A stretch of 64,000 bases of DNA from DASRAA01 sp963814165 (GCA_963814165.1 CAWFBW010000012.1:186001-250000); one strand, 5' to 3'; shown: positions 8,887-18,240, numbered from the stretch's first letter. Translations and numbers: made by a program. Notes: generated by a model not told the origin, from the letters alone.

Positions 8887-9042
8887 CGCGTCGACTCCTT
8901 CCTCCCGAGCCTTGGTCGTTTTCCCGCCTCCAATTTACTCGCCGGCTGGAGTTGACGTTGTCATGAAATCATCCTTTCGCTGCCTTTGCGAAAGGGTGGA
9001 ATTCAGAAATCTAACTGACAACCGCCCACTCACAACTGTTCT
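8887..9042 (-). other. Non-coding flank upstream of IS110 transposase
   Basis: This stretch precedes the IS110 start codon. It has a GGAGG-rich leader (GGGAGGAAGGAGTCG) and a small hairpin, CCTTTCGCAAAGG, near 8983-8998. IS110 elements encode a structured bridge RNA in such a flank, so this is one candidate; the 7560-7813 flank on the other side is the alternative. Element ends and RNA fold were not resolved. Confidence 0.3.
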
Positions 9043-9333
9043 TTGTCATCCTGAGGCGCAGCCCGCTTCGAGCGGAGTCGAAGGATCTGCGGTTGTTCGT
9101 CATCCTTCGCGAAGCGACTCCCCGCGGCGACAAGCCCAGTCGAAGGCTCCCTATACCCGCTACTCACCTCGCGTCATCCCGCGCCCCAGTCCCGCCTCGC
9201 GGGACGCCAGAAGAAAGCCCACACCTTCACGTGTGGGTAGCGAGAAACATAGATTCAGAGTCCCTTCAGGGACGGCACATCATCCCCCGTCATGCTGAGC
9301 GAAGGCGGCCTCGCCGCCGCAGTCGAAGTACCT
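9043..9333. repeat. Three dispersed-repeat copies
   Basis: GTCATCCTGAGGCGCAG...GTCGAAGGATCTGC (9043-9090), a looser copy GTCATCCTTCGCGAAGC...GTCGAAGGCTCC (9098-9150), and GTCATGCTGAGCGAAGG...GTCGAAGTACC (9289-9333, inner stem GGCGGCC/GGCCGCC-like). They fill the gap between IS110 and the restriction gene. Confidence 0.75.
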
Positions 9334-9369
9334 ACTCTCGTTTGTATCCAGAAGACGTTTCTGCTAAAG

Positions 9370-10398
9370 CTAAGTTGACTCTCTTGATCGACATTCTCGG
9401 ATGCGCGTTTGATCCACGAGAAGATGTAATGATTCGAGAGTAAATACTTTGCCGTTCGTAGCTTGCAGCAATCGTCTCATGTCTTCACGCCGAACCTTGA
9501 AACCGCGGCCAGCAATGCAAGCAATCACGTCATATGTTTGCTGAGTATCGTCTCGAAGCGTCCGTAAGCGCAAAACACGGGTAACTTTGTCACGGGCCGT
9601 ACCATCGTCCTCAGACAGCTTAGCCTCGATCAAGGCAACAGGATGGAATTCATCCGGAATGATGAAGTCAGGCGCCTGGTCAAAGCCGTGTATCCGTTCT
9701 GCTCTCTTGCTTTCTCGAAAGCTTACCTTCGCGGCTGTAAGGACATCCTTTATCGCAGCCTCTACAACTTCCCCGACGGGGCCGCTAACAGAATCTCGAT
9801 GGGACGCGAATGGTCGCCCGAGGAAACGTTCGTAGAGCAGCACCGGATACGGCACGCCGAGGTCAGCAATCGGCATGATACTTTTAAGGCCCTCTATTGT
9901 GTCCACTTTGTCGAGACGGTGGATAAGGGACGGCACCGTGGTACTCACTCCCTTCGCCAGAATGTCAACACCCCTCCGAATCATCGCGCGCATGCGTTGG
10001 TCAGTAAGCGAAGCCGCAAGAGGCCGTTCGGCAAAGGGATTCGCGCGTACATTTCGGTCGATTGTGCGCGCCGCCCCTTGATCGACTTGGATTCCAGTCA
10101 TTTCGGTTGTGACATATGCCCACTCTGGCGGTGTGAACCCAAGGATTGCGCGAAACACGACGAAGGCAATTGGCACTTCTGTGACGGCCGTTTCGACAGT
10201 TGCCGCAGTGACATTCGCAAAACCGTTTGTGGCTTTCTTAAGTGCTTGGTATCCAAGTTCGAAGGTCACGTAATCAACAAACCCGTTTCCGCGCGGCATC
10301 TCGAGAAAGCTGGATTTCAGCTCAGAGAATACTTCGTCCACGAGCGGGTCGAACGAAAGATTTGGATCGTCATAGTCCGCTTCAAAACGCAACGGCAT
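9370..10398 (-). CDS. PD-(D/E)xK restriction endonuclease-like protein
   Basis: Probable restriction enzyme partnering the methyltransferase gene that overlaps its start by 17 bp. The 342-residue protein is not similar to a family I can name. Residues 243-260 read PDFIIPDEFHPVALIEAK, a clear PD-x(n)-ExK nuclease motif with a hydrophobic strand before the EAK. A second conserved-looking block, VSGPVGEVVEAAIKDVL (204-220), could place the fold's first helix with its Glu. Base composition is lower in GC than the surrounding housekeeping genes, consistent with acquisition. The gene appears intact. Confidence 0.7.
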   Translation of the reverse strand: MPLRFEADYDDPNLSFDPLVDEVFSELKSSFLEMPRGNGFVDYVTFELGYQALKKATNGFANVTAATVETAVTEVPIAFVVFRAILGFTPPEWAYVTTEMTGIQVDQGAARTIDRNVRANPFAERPLAASLTDQRMRAMIRRGVDILAKGVSTTVPSLIHRLDKVDTIEGLKSIMPIADLGVPYPVLLYERFLGRPFASHRDSVSGPVGEVVEAAIKDVLTAAKVSFRESKRAERIHGFDQAPDFIIPDEFHPVALIEAKLSEDDGTARDKVTRVLRLRTLRDDTQQTYDVIACIAGRGFKVRREDMRRLLQATNGKVFTLESLHLLVDQTRIRECRSREST

Positions 10399-12575
10399 CG
10401 ACGGGTTCCCTCAGTTCAGGAAAGAGCGTCCCAGCAATAGTCGGTTGCCGTGGCTCTGCTTTCTCCAGAATTCGTGCGACTTCTCCGACAGTGGTTAGTT
10501 GATCCATTGCATTACGAAACAACGAAAGCTTTGTTTCCGTCGGTTGCGCTCTATCCCACTTCGAGCTGAGCTGCCAAATCGCCATCCGAGTGATGTGCCC
10601 AAAGGCGGAACAACGAATATCCCCCGCCGTCGGCTTCATACCTGCTGTACGCAACTCCACCAATTCACTTGCCATGATGTGAGCCAGGCTATCTCCGTCA
10701 GTGAAAAGCCACTGACGCGGGATTTTTCCCTGTCTCGGCAGACGAATACGCTGTCAAGAATTGACGAGTTGGTCCCGTGAATATGGATCGAGCCGCCCAT
10801 CTCCGCCGGGCATGGCAATGACGCGGAACAGATGAGACCTGCATCGAGAATGGCTACTCCGGCTGCCAAGTACGCCTCTTGCTGGTTGTGATGGTACGTA
10901 AATACCAGGGGCGCTCCAGGCTTAAGTGCCTTCGCTGAGCGACCGAAAACAGCCGTAAGTCCTTCTACAAAATTTGTTAGGTCTCGTGAAGCCGTCGCGT
11001 TGCCAGTGAGCTCTTGTGCGTGTCGGGTTGTGCTCAGCTCAAGTCCGTTGAAGGCAGCACCCATTAGCTTTCGCAACCAAACGTAACAAAAATGCATAAG
11101 TTCGCCGTATTGAACCATGCCGTAGTAGGGAGGGTCAGTGAACACCCCATCAAGACTACGCGGCGGCAAGTCCATTGTTGTGGCTGACACGCAACGTAGG
11201 TCAATTCTGCGTTTCGGCAGCTTCGGATGCTCCGGATTAGCTTCACCAATCCACTCACCTTGAATTGGAACAGTTGTCTTCTTGCCAGCTTTGAACACAA
11301 CCTCGAAGGGCTGCGGAGCAATATTGCTTCGCCTTTGAATACTTCTAGAATAATATTGACCCATCCCGCCCGAGCCTACAGGTAGCAGGTTGCCGTTTCG
11401 AAGACCAAGCAAGTTGGATTCCACTTGAATGTATCCGACGGGGAATCCGTGAATCGAAAACACGTCGAGTGACTTCAGCGCCATCGTGTCGTAGCGACAC
11501 AGCATGTTCTGGTACCGCAAGAGATCGGAAAGGTTCGTTGCGAGGGCTCGACGTGACCGTGTGTCTCTAGCTTTAGCGATAATTCTGGCGCTCTTCTCGA
11601 GGCCGAGGAGCTGGCGCGCGTTGAATAACTCGCAAAAGCGTTTATAACCCCATCGATGAAGACGTGATGATTCGTCACCGTCCGGAATCAGGTCATCCGG
11701 AACAAACGCGCGCCCGGTTGGTCCCACTCAGACTCTGCCCTTCGTATTCTCTCGAGGTCATCCGCATCAGGCTTCTTGAATAGCCGACCCGGGCGATCTT
11801 TGAGCTCAGCGTTGTAATACTCAATGGCAAACAGCCGATGCGCCGGTACGCCGTCGCCATGAAATGGCGCCGTATTTAGATGGCCACAATTCGGGCACTT
11901 GCACTTATTCCGGTGAACCGGGCCTTCCGTCACCAATGTCGTGCCACATTTGCAAGTCCCAAGAGAATGCGGATTGTGTACCTCATTAAGGTCGCCGCAA
12001 GACGAACAAACGACAACGTATGCAGGATGTCGGACGTCCTCCGCTAGGACGTATCCTGGGAAGAGATCAATTGAGTGGCGGCATGCTTCGCAGGTGCCCG
12101 TTTTCACCCACAGAAAGTATTTAACGTCGGCGTCGTTTCGGCCCGTAATGGGACACCTTGTTTTATACAAGTGCCCGAGTTCTTTCGACAGTTGAATGAG
12201 CAGATTTTCGGATTCCCGCCGATAGGATTCTAGGTCAAGTACGTCGATCTCCTCGCGAACGATCCAAGTCGCCATCGGGTTAATCTCTGTCCCGATGATG
12301 TCGCATCCCATTCGGTTTGCTTCGACCAATGGTGTGCCGCCCCCCATAAAGGGGTCGGCAATCGTAATGCCCTCGAAGTTGTGCGCGCAATAGTAGGTGT
12401 CCTCAACGGGCGCGCCGCCGAACTCCGAGAGCAATAGCCCTCGGAATAACGTTCCCGGTCGCCGCGCAAACCACTTGTGAACGGCGATGATCGGCCGATA
12501 GTTCTGCTGAATTTGCTTCTCTCTAAGTGCCAGCGCAGCGATAAATCGGATGTTGTAGTTTTGCTCAATGGACAT
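10382..12575 (-). pseudogene. Zinc-ribbon DNA methyltransferase (DUF1156-like), two frameshifts
   Basis: SAM-dependent DNA methyltransferase of a putative R-M system. Segment 1 (12575-11700) has HKWFARRPG, motif I ADPFMGGGTPLVEANRMG and three cysteine pairs (CEACRHS, CSSCGD, CKCPNCGH) that look like inserted zinc ribbons. Segment 2 (to about 10700) has the catalytic motif TDPPYYGMVQYGE and LVFTYHHN. Segment 3 (to 10382) continues as DSLAHIMASELVELRTAG and GDIRCSAFGHITRMAIWQL. Each junction (about 11715 and 10700) is a frame change, giving about 730 residues when joined. Segment 3 might instead be a separate 97-residue protein starting at 10675. The FMGGGT-then-DPPY order suggests an N6-adenine or N4-cytosine enzyme. 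Confidence 0.75.
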
Positions 12576-12846
12576 CCGCGGTTCCTCGCCTCTTCCTTAA
12601 ACAGAGTCTTGTCTCGATAATAATCGCCTTTGCCGCCCGGCGCCCCAGGTTCGCGCCCTTCTTCTGGGCGCTAACCTGGGAGTCTCGCCACCGGGCGCTC
12701 ATCCTTCCGAGTATTTTCCGAAAGATCCTGCCCTCAGCTTGCCGAAGGGACCCGCTGCTTCTTCCGATTTGTCCTGACGAGCCAACCTAAGCCCGAGAGG
12801 AATTCGTCGGCGTGAAGAAAGCAAGGCAATCAAGTACGACTGACCA
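12576..12846. repeat. Intergenic with long inverted repeat
   Basis: No gene. An imperfect hairpin at 12644-12680 pairs CCCAGGTTCGCGCCC with GGGCGCTAACCTGGG (14 of 15 pairs, 7-base loop). It is followed near 12726-12750 by CCTGCCCTCAGCTTGCCGAAGG. Both parts recur in order reversed at 62586-62633, so this is a second dispersed repeat family. Confidence 0.6.
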
Positions 12847-13424
12847 TCAGGAACGCGCAAATTCCAGCAACGGACCAATGTCGCCGTAATCTGCCAGTTT
12901 CTGGGCTTTCAGATATTCATCTCGTGCATCGCCCTGTTTGACGAGATCTTTCGAACCCCATGTAAATACCGAACGGCCGAGCCTCATCACCAAAACATCC
13001 GCTATCAGGCGTCCGTGTCGACCATTGCCGTTCGGGAATGGATGAATAAACACGAGATCATGGTGAAACCGGACCGCTATCTCATCCGCCGGGTATGTGT
13101 TGTTCTCAATCCAAAATCGAGCGTTGCCAAACAAAACTCCCATCCGTTCACAAATCTCGTGGAAGGGAACCCCAAGGTTCTTTTCGGTTACGCGGTACTT
13201 GCCCGCCCACTTCCATGTCTGGTCAAACATTTTCTGGTGCAGCTTTCTGATGTACTCATCGGAAACCATCTCGACGGCGCTTGTACGGTTCTTGATGGCC
13301 CATTCTCTCGCCGCCAGGATGTTCTCTCTCTCCCATTCGTTCAATTCCTGCTTCGTTGCCAAGTTCGGAATCAGGTCGCCAAGCTCTTCCGGAGAGAAGG
13401 AGTATTGCCGTCACTGGTTGTCAT
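12847..13424 (-). pseudogene. Mobile mystery protein B (Fic domain), frameshifted near start
   Basis: Fic-domain protein of the mobile mystery protein B type; Fic enzymes usually AMPylate target proteins. The core motif HPFPNGNGRHGR (residues 107-118 counted from 13362) matches HxFx(D/N)GNGRxxR in full, so activity is expected. The open frame begins at a TTG at 13362, but the family N-terminus is visible further up: ATG 13424 gives MTTSDGNTP and then, after a one-base shift near 13397, SPEELGDLIPNLATKQELNE. Joined length is about 192 residues, usual for the family. The ATG is 27 bp after the stop of mobile mystery protein A, forming a two-gene operon. No inhibitory (S/T)xxxE(G/N) helix was clear. 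Confidence 0.85.
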
Positions 13425-13451
13425 CAAGGGCATTGCGTGTCTTCCGTGGTC

Positions 13452-13894
13452 TTAACGCCTCTTCAGGATTCGCTTCGTCTGCTCTTCAATTTTTTCGTCG
13501 ACTCCCCCCACGGCTTGGTCCTCGAGCACCATTGTGTGCTCAACGGCGCGGACGTTTTCTGTAGCTTTGGCTCGCGCCTGCCGCTCCGCCAAGTCCTGAA
13601 CGCTCCCGCTTTTGGGGACGAGGGCATATACAAGGTGGCACCCAAGACGCATCGGCCAGCATCACGCAGGCTCCCCAACGTAATTCGATACTCGGTTTCG
13701 GACTTCTCAAGGGCACTTGTTCGGGAGGGTGCTTGCCCCATCCGTTTTGCGAGCTCCCGGGTCGTTATCCCAGTCGCCTGGCGAATGGCGCGAATCCATC
13801 ATCTTTGAGGGCGCTGAGCGGCCTTGGCTGATGGATATGGCTCAAGCGACTTTTCAAGCTGTTTGGCTCGTAACTCTCTAAATTCAGGTCTCAT
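13452..13894 (-). pseudogene. Mobile mystery protein A (HTH regulator), disrupted
   Basis: XRE-like DNA-binding partner of the Fic protein. From ATG 13894 the frame reads MRPEFRELRAKQLEKSLEPY, then meets TGA at 13801-13799 before WIRAIRQATGITTRELAKRM. The helix-turn-helix follows (QAPSRTSALEKSETEYRITL, SLRDAG). A frame change near 13650 leads to LGCHLVYALVPKSGSVQDLA and HTMVLEDQAVGG, ending KRILKRR at 13452. This block order is that of mobile mystery protein A, where the TGA position is normally glycine (PKGWIRAIR). The TGA is thus a likely substitution, not recoding. Three near-identical palindromes directly upstream suggest autoregulation. Confidence 0.82.
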
Positions 13895-13927
13895 AGGAAT
13901 GTTCCTGTAATTTCACCTCAAATTGCT

Positions 13928-14004
13928 CTTTTATAAATGAGCAAATACATCATAAATGACCATTTATAAATGTGCAATACATTAAAAATGACCATTTATA
14001 AAGG
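13928..14004. promoter_or_regulatory. Tandem CATTTATAAATG operators upstream of the HTH-Fic operon
   Basis: An AT-rich island in GC-rich DNA. Three copies of a 12-bp palindrome occur: CTTTTATAAATG (13928-13939), perfect CATTTATAAATG (13961-13972) and CATTTATAAAGG (13993-14004), spaced 33 and 32 bp, close to three helical turns. Partial copies (ATCATAAATGACC, CATTAAAAATGACC) lie between, so the unit is really a 32-33-bp tandem repeat of about 2.4 copies. It begins 34 bp above the ATG of the HTH gene and probably contains its promoter and its own binding sites. Confidence 0.6.
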
Positions 14005-14285
14005 GTCATTCAGGTAGAGGCCATGACTGCCGACACCAAACCATCTTAATGAGGGTGCCCCATCCGGCCTGATTCTGGCCGGGTGGGTCTTCTACTGTTC
14101 ACTGGCAACTGGCTATCGGCTGCGGCAACTGACTGGTTACTTTCGTAACTTCGCACGTCGCAATTTCCTTGACTTCCGCTCTCCCAACTCCTCACGCTCA
14201 AATCTGGAGAACTATGCCGGACGCTCGCCCATTGCTATTTTTCTGGCAACTGGCGACTGGCTACCGGCAACTTTTGAGGAGAGTC
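14005..14285. repeat. Intergenic with degenerate ACTGGC-type repeats
   Basis: No gene. It contains a GGGTGCCCCATCCGGCC...GGCCGGGTGGGTC element (14054-14090), similar to one at 62541-62580. Two runs of degenerate GGCAACTGGC/CGACTGGCT units follow (14098-14130 and 14246-14272), the second just before the next gene's ATG. Confidence 0.5.
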
Positions 14286-15311
14286 ATGGACTACAAAACC
14301 TGCAATTATCTCTACGACGACGGACACACCTGCAAATCGCCTGCTGTCACCCGGCGCGACTATTGCGTCTTCCACCTCCGTGACCGCGCCGGCCAACTCC
14401 GCGCGGCCCAGTACCGCGCCCGCAGCCTGCGCTTCGACCTGCAACTGCCTCCCTTGGAAAACATGCACGCCGTGCAGTCCGCCATCTCCCGCGTCATTCA
14501 GGCTATCGCCGCCGACATGATCGACCCCAAGCGCGCCCACGAAATCCTCATCGGCTTGCGCCACGCCGCCAGCAACTTCAAGAGTCCCGCCGCCTGGCAG
14601 CCCAGCGTCTACGCCGACGACCCATCCGAAGCCTCGGCCATCGAGTACAACAATCTCGAAGCCGAGTTCGGCCTCCCCGACGGCCTCGACATCAACACCC
14701 CTCCCGAAGTCGCCTTTCCCCCGCCGAGCGTCACTTTGAGCGTTCAGGCCGCGACCAACGAGGCGAGGGTACCTTTTGTCTCGGCAGACGGAACCGTCTT
14801 TGTGGCCGGCATCGACAGGCCGCCCCTCATTCCCGAGGTTCCCCCACTCACCGTCCGCGACTACACCGCCGAAGCCGAGGCCGCCATGTCCGAGAGTCAC
14901 TCCCGAGGATGTCGAGTTGAACGAGATTCTGAAGACGCAAGGCATCCAGGCCATGGAGAGTCGCGCCCTCGAGCATCAGCGAAATTCCCGCCGCCGCCTG
15001 ATGCGCAAGCACTTCCGCGCCAACTACGCGCGCTATGTCGCCGAAGCCAAGGTCCAGAACATCAAGCGCGCCGCCGCACAACTCCTAGCCCAAAAACAGG
15101 CCGCCGAAAAGCCGCCGCCGAAGGGCGCCCCGTTCAAGGACGTCCGCCGCGGCGGACGGCCTTGGGCGGGGATTTTCCTGGCCCCATCGCAGATGCTCCT
15201 ATCCCGGCGCCGCCAGCCGTCGCCGCACCCGAAGATTTCCCCGACACCGGCAAAAAACCAGCCACGAACACTCCCAAATCAGGCCAAAAGGCAGCCAAAA
15301 AGACCGCCTAA
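14286..15311 (+). pseudogene. Hypothetical protein with N-terminal Cys/His motif, frame-disrupted
   Basis: Function unknown. ATG 14286 gives MDYKTCNYLYDDGHTC, then SPAVTRRDYCVFHLRDR: a C-x(9)-C-x(10)-C-x(2)-H pattern that could bind zinc. A helical, Arg/Ala-rich part (QLRAAQYRARSLRFDLQLPP; MHAVQSAISRVIQAIAADMI) follows. Near 14895 the sense frame shifts (VTPEDVELNEILKTQGIQAM, LMRKHFRANYARYVAEAKVQ), and near 15150 it shifts back to a Pro/Ala/Lys tail (DAPIPAPPAVAAPEDFP, GQKAAKKTA). Two compensating indels give about 341 residues. The basic C-terminus and the putative zinc motif hint at nucleic-acid binding, but no family was recognised. Confidence 0.55.
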
Positions 15312-15512
15312 GTCCTAGAGACAGACTTGGATAGCTATAACTAGTTATGGAATCAACAAGATGCGAACAATTTCCGGCTAACCGATTGAAAACAAAGGAT
15401 GGCCTCAGCGAAAATTCAGCGAAAGTAAAAAATCCGAAAACCCTAGTTCCGAATGTTCTCCAGCAGCTTCTCCACCTCAGCCTTCTGGTCCCCATTCAGG
15501 ACCCCGGTCTCA
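15312..15512. other. Gap between hypothetical gene and ftsZ
   Basis: Convergent intergenic spacer. I see no gene, clear terminator hairpin or repeat in it. Confidence 0.4.
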
Positions 15513-16915
15513 TTAATTCTCGCCGCGCTTGCGCAGGAAGGCCGGGATTTCGAGGTCGTTGGCGTCGTAGTTGATGTTCACGCTGCTGGTGACGGTCTCG
15601 ATGGTCGGCGGCTCTTCTGGGATGGCTGCGCCCTTGGCTACGGAGGCGTAGGTTGATTCCGCTTCGCGAGCATAGGACGCGGAAGGCGATTCTTCCACCG
15701 GCTGGGCGTGACGGACGACCTCGGAGCCGAGCTCGTAGTCGTCAACGGAGTCGGGGAGGTACGAGGCGTTGATAGGGCGCTCGGTGATGCGGGGTTCCGG
15801 AGTACTAACCCGCGGAACTTCCGGCTCCCTCATCGCCGGAACCTGGAATGTAGAGGTTGCCGCATTACGCGCTCCCAACACTCCGGCAGCGGTCTGGTGG
15901 GCCTGCTCCCGTCCTTTCGAGACTTCCTTGAAGCCGGTGGCGATGACGGTGATCTTGACTTCGTCCTTCATCTTCTCGTCCATCACGGCGCCGAAGATGA
16001 TGTTGGCGTCTTCGTGCGCGGCGCTCTGGATGATGGTGGAGGCTTCGTTGACCTCGGCGAGGCGCAGCGAACTGGAGCCGGTGATGTTGATGAGGATGCC
16101 GCGAGCGCCGTCGATGGCTCCGGCTTCGAGCAGCGGCGAGGCGATGGCGGCCTGGGCGGCGAGCGGTGGCGCGGTCCTTCGCCGCGAGCGGTGGCGGTGC
16201 CCATGACGGCGTATCCCATGCCGGCCATGATGGTCTTCACGTCGGCGAAGTCGCGGTTGATGATGCCGGGGATGGTGATGATGTCAGAGATGCCCTGCAC
16301 GGCCTGGCGGAGGATGTCGTCGGCAACGCGGAAGGATTCGAAGAAGCCCGCGTCTTTGGCGACGGCGAGCAGCTTCTCGTTGGGGATGACGATGGTGGTG
16401 TCGACGGAGTCGATGAGCTCCTGAAGGCCGCGCTCGGCCTGGTTCTGGCGGCGCTTGCCTTCGAAGGCGAACGGCTTGGTGACGACTGCGACGGTGAGGG
16501 CTCCCATTTCGCTGGCGAGCGAGGCGATGATGGGCGCGGCTCCGGTGCCGGTGCCGCCGCCGAGTCCGGTGGTGACGAAGACCATGTCGGCGCCTTCGAG
16601 GGCTTCGATGATTTTGTCGGCGTCTTCGAGGGCGGCTTTGCGTCCGACTTCGGGATTGGCGCCCGCGCCGAGTCCGTTGGTGAGCTTCACGCCGAGCTGG
16701 ATTTTTACCGGAGCGCGCGAGAGCTTGAGCGCCTGGAGGTCGGTGTTGGCGACCACGAACTCGATGCCTTCGAGGTGCGACTCGATCATGCGGTTGACGG
16801 CGTTGCCGCCTCCGCCACCGACGCCGATGACCTTGATTTTGGCGCTGTTGATGGCGTCTTCGTTGAAATGAATGCGGATGTCGTTGTCGGGCTGCTGGCT
16901 GAAGTCTTCGATCAT
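15513..16915 (-). pseudogene. ftsZ: Cell division GTPase FtsZ, frame interrupted
   Basis: Tubulin homologue forming the Z-ring. Frame 1 (from ATG 16915) has KVIGVGGGGGNAVNRM, NTDLQAL, the GTP-binding signature GLGGGTGTGAAP, and runs to GYAVMGTATARGE. Frame 2 carries the rest: IASPLLEAGAIDGARG, NITGSSSLRLAEVNEAS, DEKMKDEVKITVIATGF and a disordered tail ending in IPAFLRKRGEN, with the usual membrane-anchor-like C-terminus for FtsA. The switch, at about 16165-16190, fits two extra bases in GCGAAGGACCGC and GCTCGCCGCC. Joined length is about 466 residues. FtsZ is essential, so this is almost surely a sequence error. Last gene of the dcw cluster, 124 bp after ftsA. Confidence 0.93.
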
Positions 16916-16926
16916 CGGTACCTCTG

Positions 16927-17000
16927 TCGCGGGCTAAAGCCCGCGAGGAAAAATCGAGCTTAGGGCGAGCAGACGCTGGTCCCGCGTGCGCGGGACCAGC
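16927..17000. repeat. Two strong hairpins between ftsA and ftsZ
   Basis: TCGCGGGCT-AA-AGCCCGCGA (16927-16946) sits just upstream of the ftsZ start. GCTGGTCCCGC-GTGC-GCGGGACCAGC (16975-17000) has an 11-bp stem. Neither is followed by a T-run, so repeat hairpins or attenuating/stabilising structures are more likely than terminators. Confidence 0.65.
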
Positions 17001-17039
17001 TCATACCGACTACACGTTTCTGAGTGGCGAACAGGGCTT

Positions 17040-18234
17040 TCAGCCTGGCGCCAAATCCTCGATCGATGTTGCCATTCGCGCCTGACGGGCGCGGTGTCCG
17101 TACAGAATCATGCCGATGACGGTGGCGAACTCGGGCTCCAGCAAGTTTGACGGCAGCTTGGCGATGGGCACCGGATAGCCAAGTCGCGCTGGACGACGCA
17201 GCATGTCTTCGGCGGTGTCGATGAGCGAATTCATGCGCGCGCCGCCGCCGGTGAAGACGACTCCTGCGCCGAGCAGTTCGTACACGCCGGCCTGGCGAAG
17301 GTGCTCGCGGAGGAGTTCCATCAACTCTCGGGCGCGGGGCTCGAGAATCTCGCCGAGCATGCGCTGCTGAACGAGACGCGAGGGACGGTCTCCGACGGAA
17401 GGCACTTCGATCTCGTTGCCTTCGGGAATGCGAGTGACCATGGAGCAGCCGAACATCTTCTTGATGCTCTCGGCGTCGGGGATGGGTGTACGAAAGCCGA
17501 CCGCGACGTCGTTGGTGAAATGGTCTCCGCCGATGGGAACTGCACCGGTGTGAATCACGACGCCTTCGTAGAAGACGATGAGGTCGGTGGAACCGGCTCC
17601 GATGTCGGCGAGACAGACGCCGAGCTCGCGCTCGTCGGTCTGCAGAACCGAGTCGGCGCAGGCGAGGGCTTCGTAAACAGTGTCGTCAACATGGACGCCG
17701 GCGCGGTTGGCGGCGGTGACGACGTTCTGCGTCGCGGTGCCGCTGGCGGTGACCATGTGAACGCGAACTTCGACCTTCTTGCCCATCAGTCCGGCGGGAT
17801 CGTGCACGCCGGGTTGGCCGTCAACGATGAATTCCTGCGGCAAGCAGGTGGAGCGGCTCGCGGTCTTCGGGCAGAGGGATGGTGCGGGCCTTTTCGACGG
17901 CAGCGCGCACGTCGTCGCGACTGATCTCGCGGGTGCGTCCGCCGAGAGCGATGCCGCCGTGACTGTTGACGCCGCGAATGTGCGAGCCGGCGACACCGAC
18001 GATGGCGTGCTCGACGGGAGCCTGGGCTACGTTCTCGGCTTCTTCGACGGCCTTCTTGATCGAGTCAACGGCTTTGTCGAGATCGGCGATGACGCCTTTG
18101 CGCATGCCGCGGGAATCGGAGATACCGTGGCCGCGATAACGCAGGGCGTACTCGTTGACCTCAGCCACCATGACGCAGGTCTTGGCGCTTCCAATGTCGA
18201 TGACCGTTAGCAGGTTTTCAGTCTGACTTCCCAT
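17040..18234 (-). pseudogene. ftsA: Cell division protein FtsA, frame interrupted
   Basis: Actin-like ATPase that tethers FtsZ to the membrane. Starts MGSQTENLLTVIDIGSAKTC (phosphate-1 loop) and continues VGVAGSHIRGVNSHGG and PLPEDREPLHLL. One extra T at about 17841 (CTGCTTGCCGCAG) moves the frame. The rest reads PQEFIVDGQPGVHDPAGLMG, CLADIGAGSTDLIVF (phosphate-2), GGDHFTNDVAVG and GVVFTGGGARMNSL (adenosine motif). Joined length is about 397 residues, but the usual amphipathic C-terminal membrane helix is not obvious in the ending MATSIEDLAPG. The start is 6 bp after the ftsQ stop. As an essential gene with one odd base, the break is probably an artefact. Confidence 0.93.
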
Positions 18235-18240
18235 TGTGTC

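Noticed and set aside
10382..10675. Separate small controller gene between methyltransferase and nuclease
   Set aside because: The segment joins smoothly with the methyltransferase as DSLAHIMASELVELRTAG when one indel is allowed, and has no HTH; still possible but less likely.
13799..13801. TGA in mobile mystery protein A as a second selenocysteine codon
   Set aside because: The family has glycine here, no Cys homologue position, and a frameshift also breaks the gene; a substitution or error is simpler.
16975..17000. Terminator between ftsA and ftsZ
   Set aside because: The 11-bp hairpin has no T-run on either strand and would separate ftsZ from its operon; kept as a hairpin repeat.
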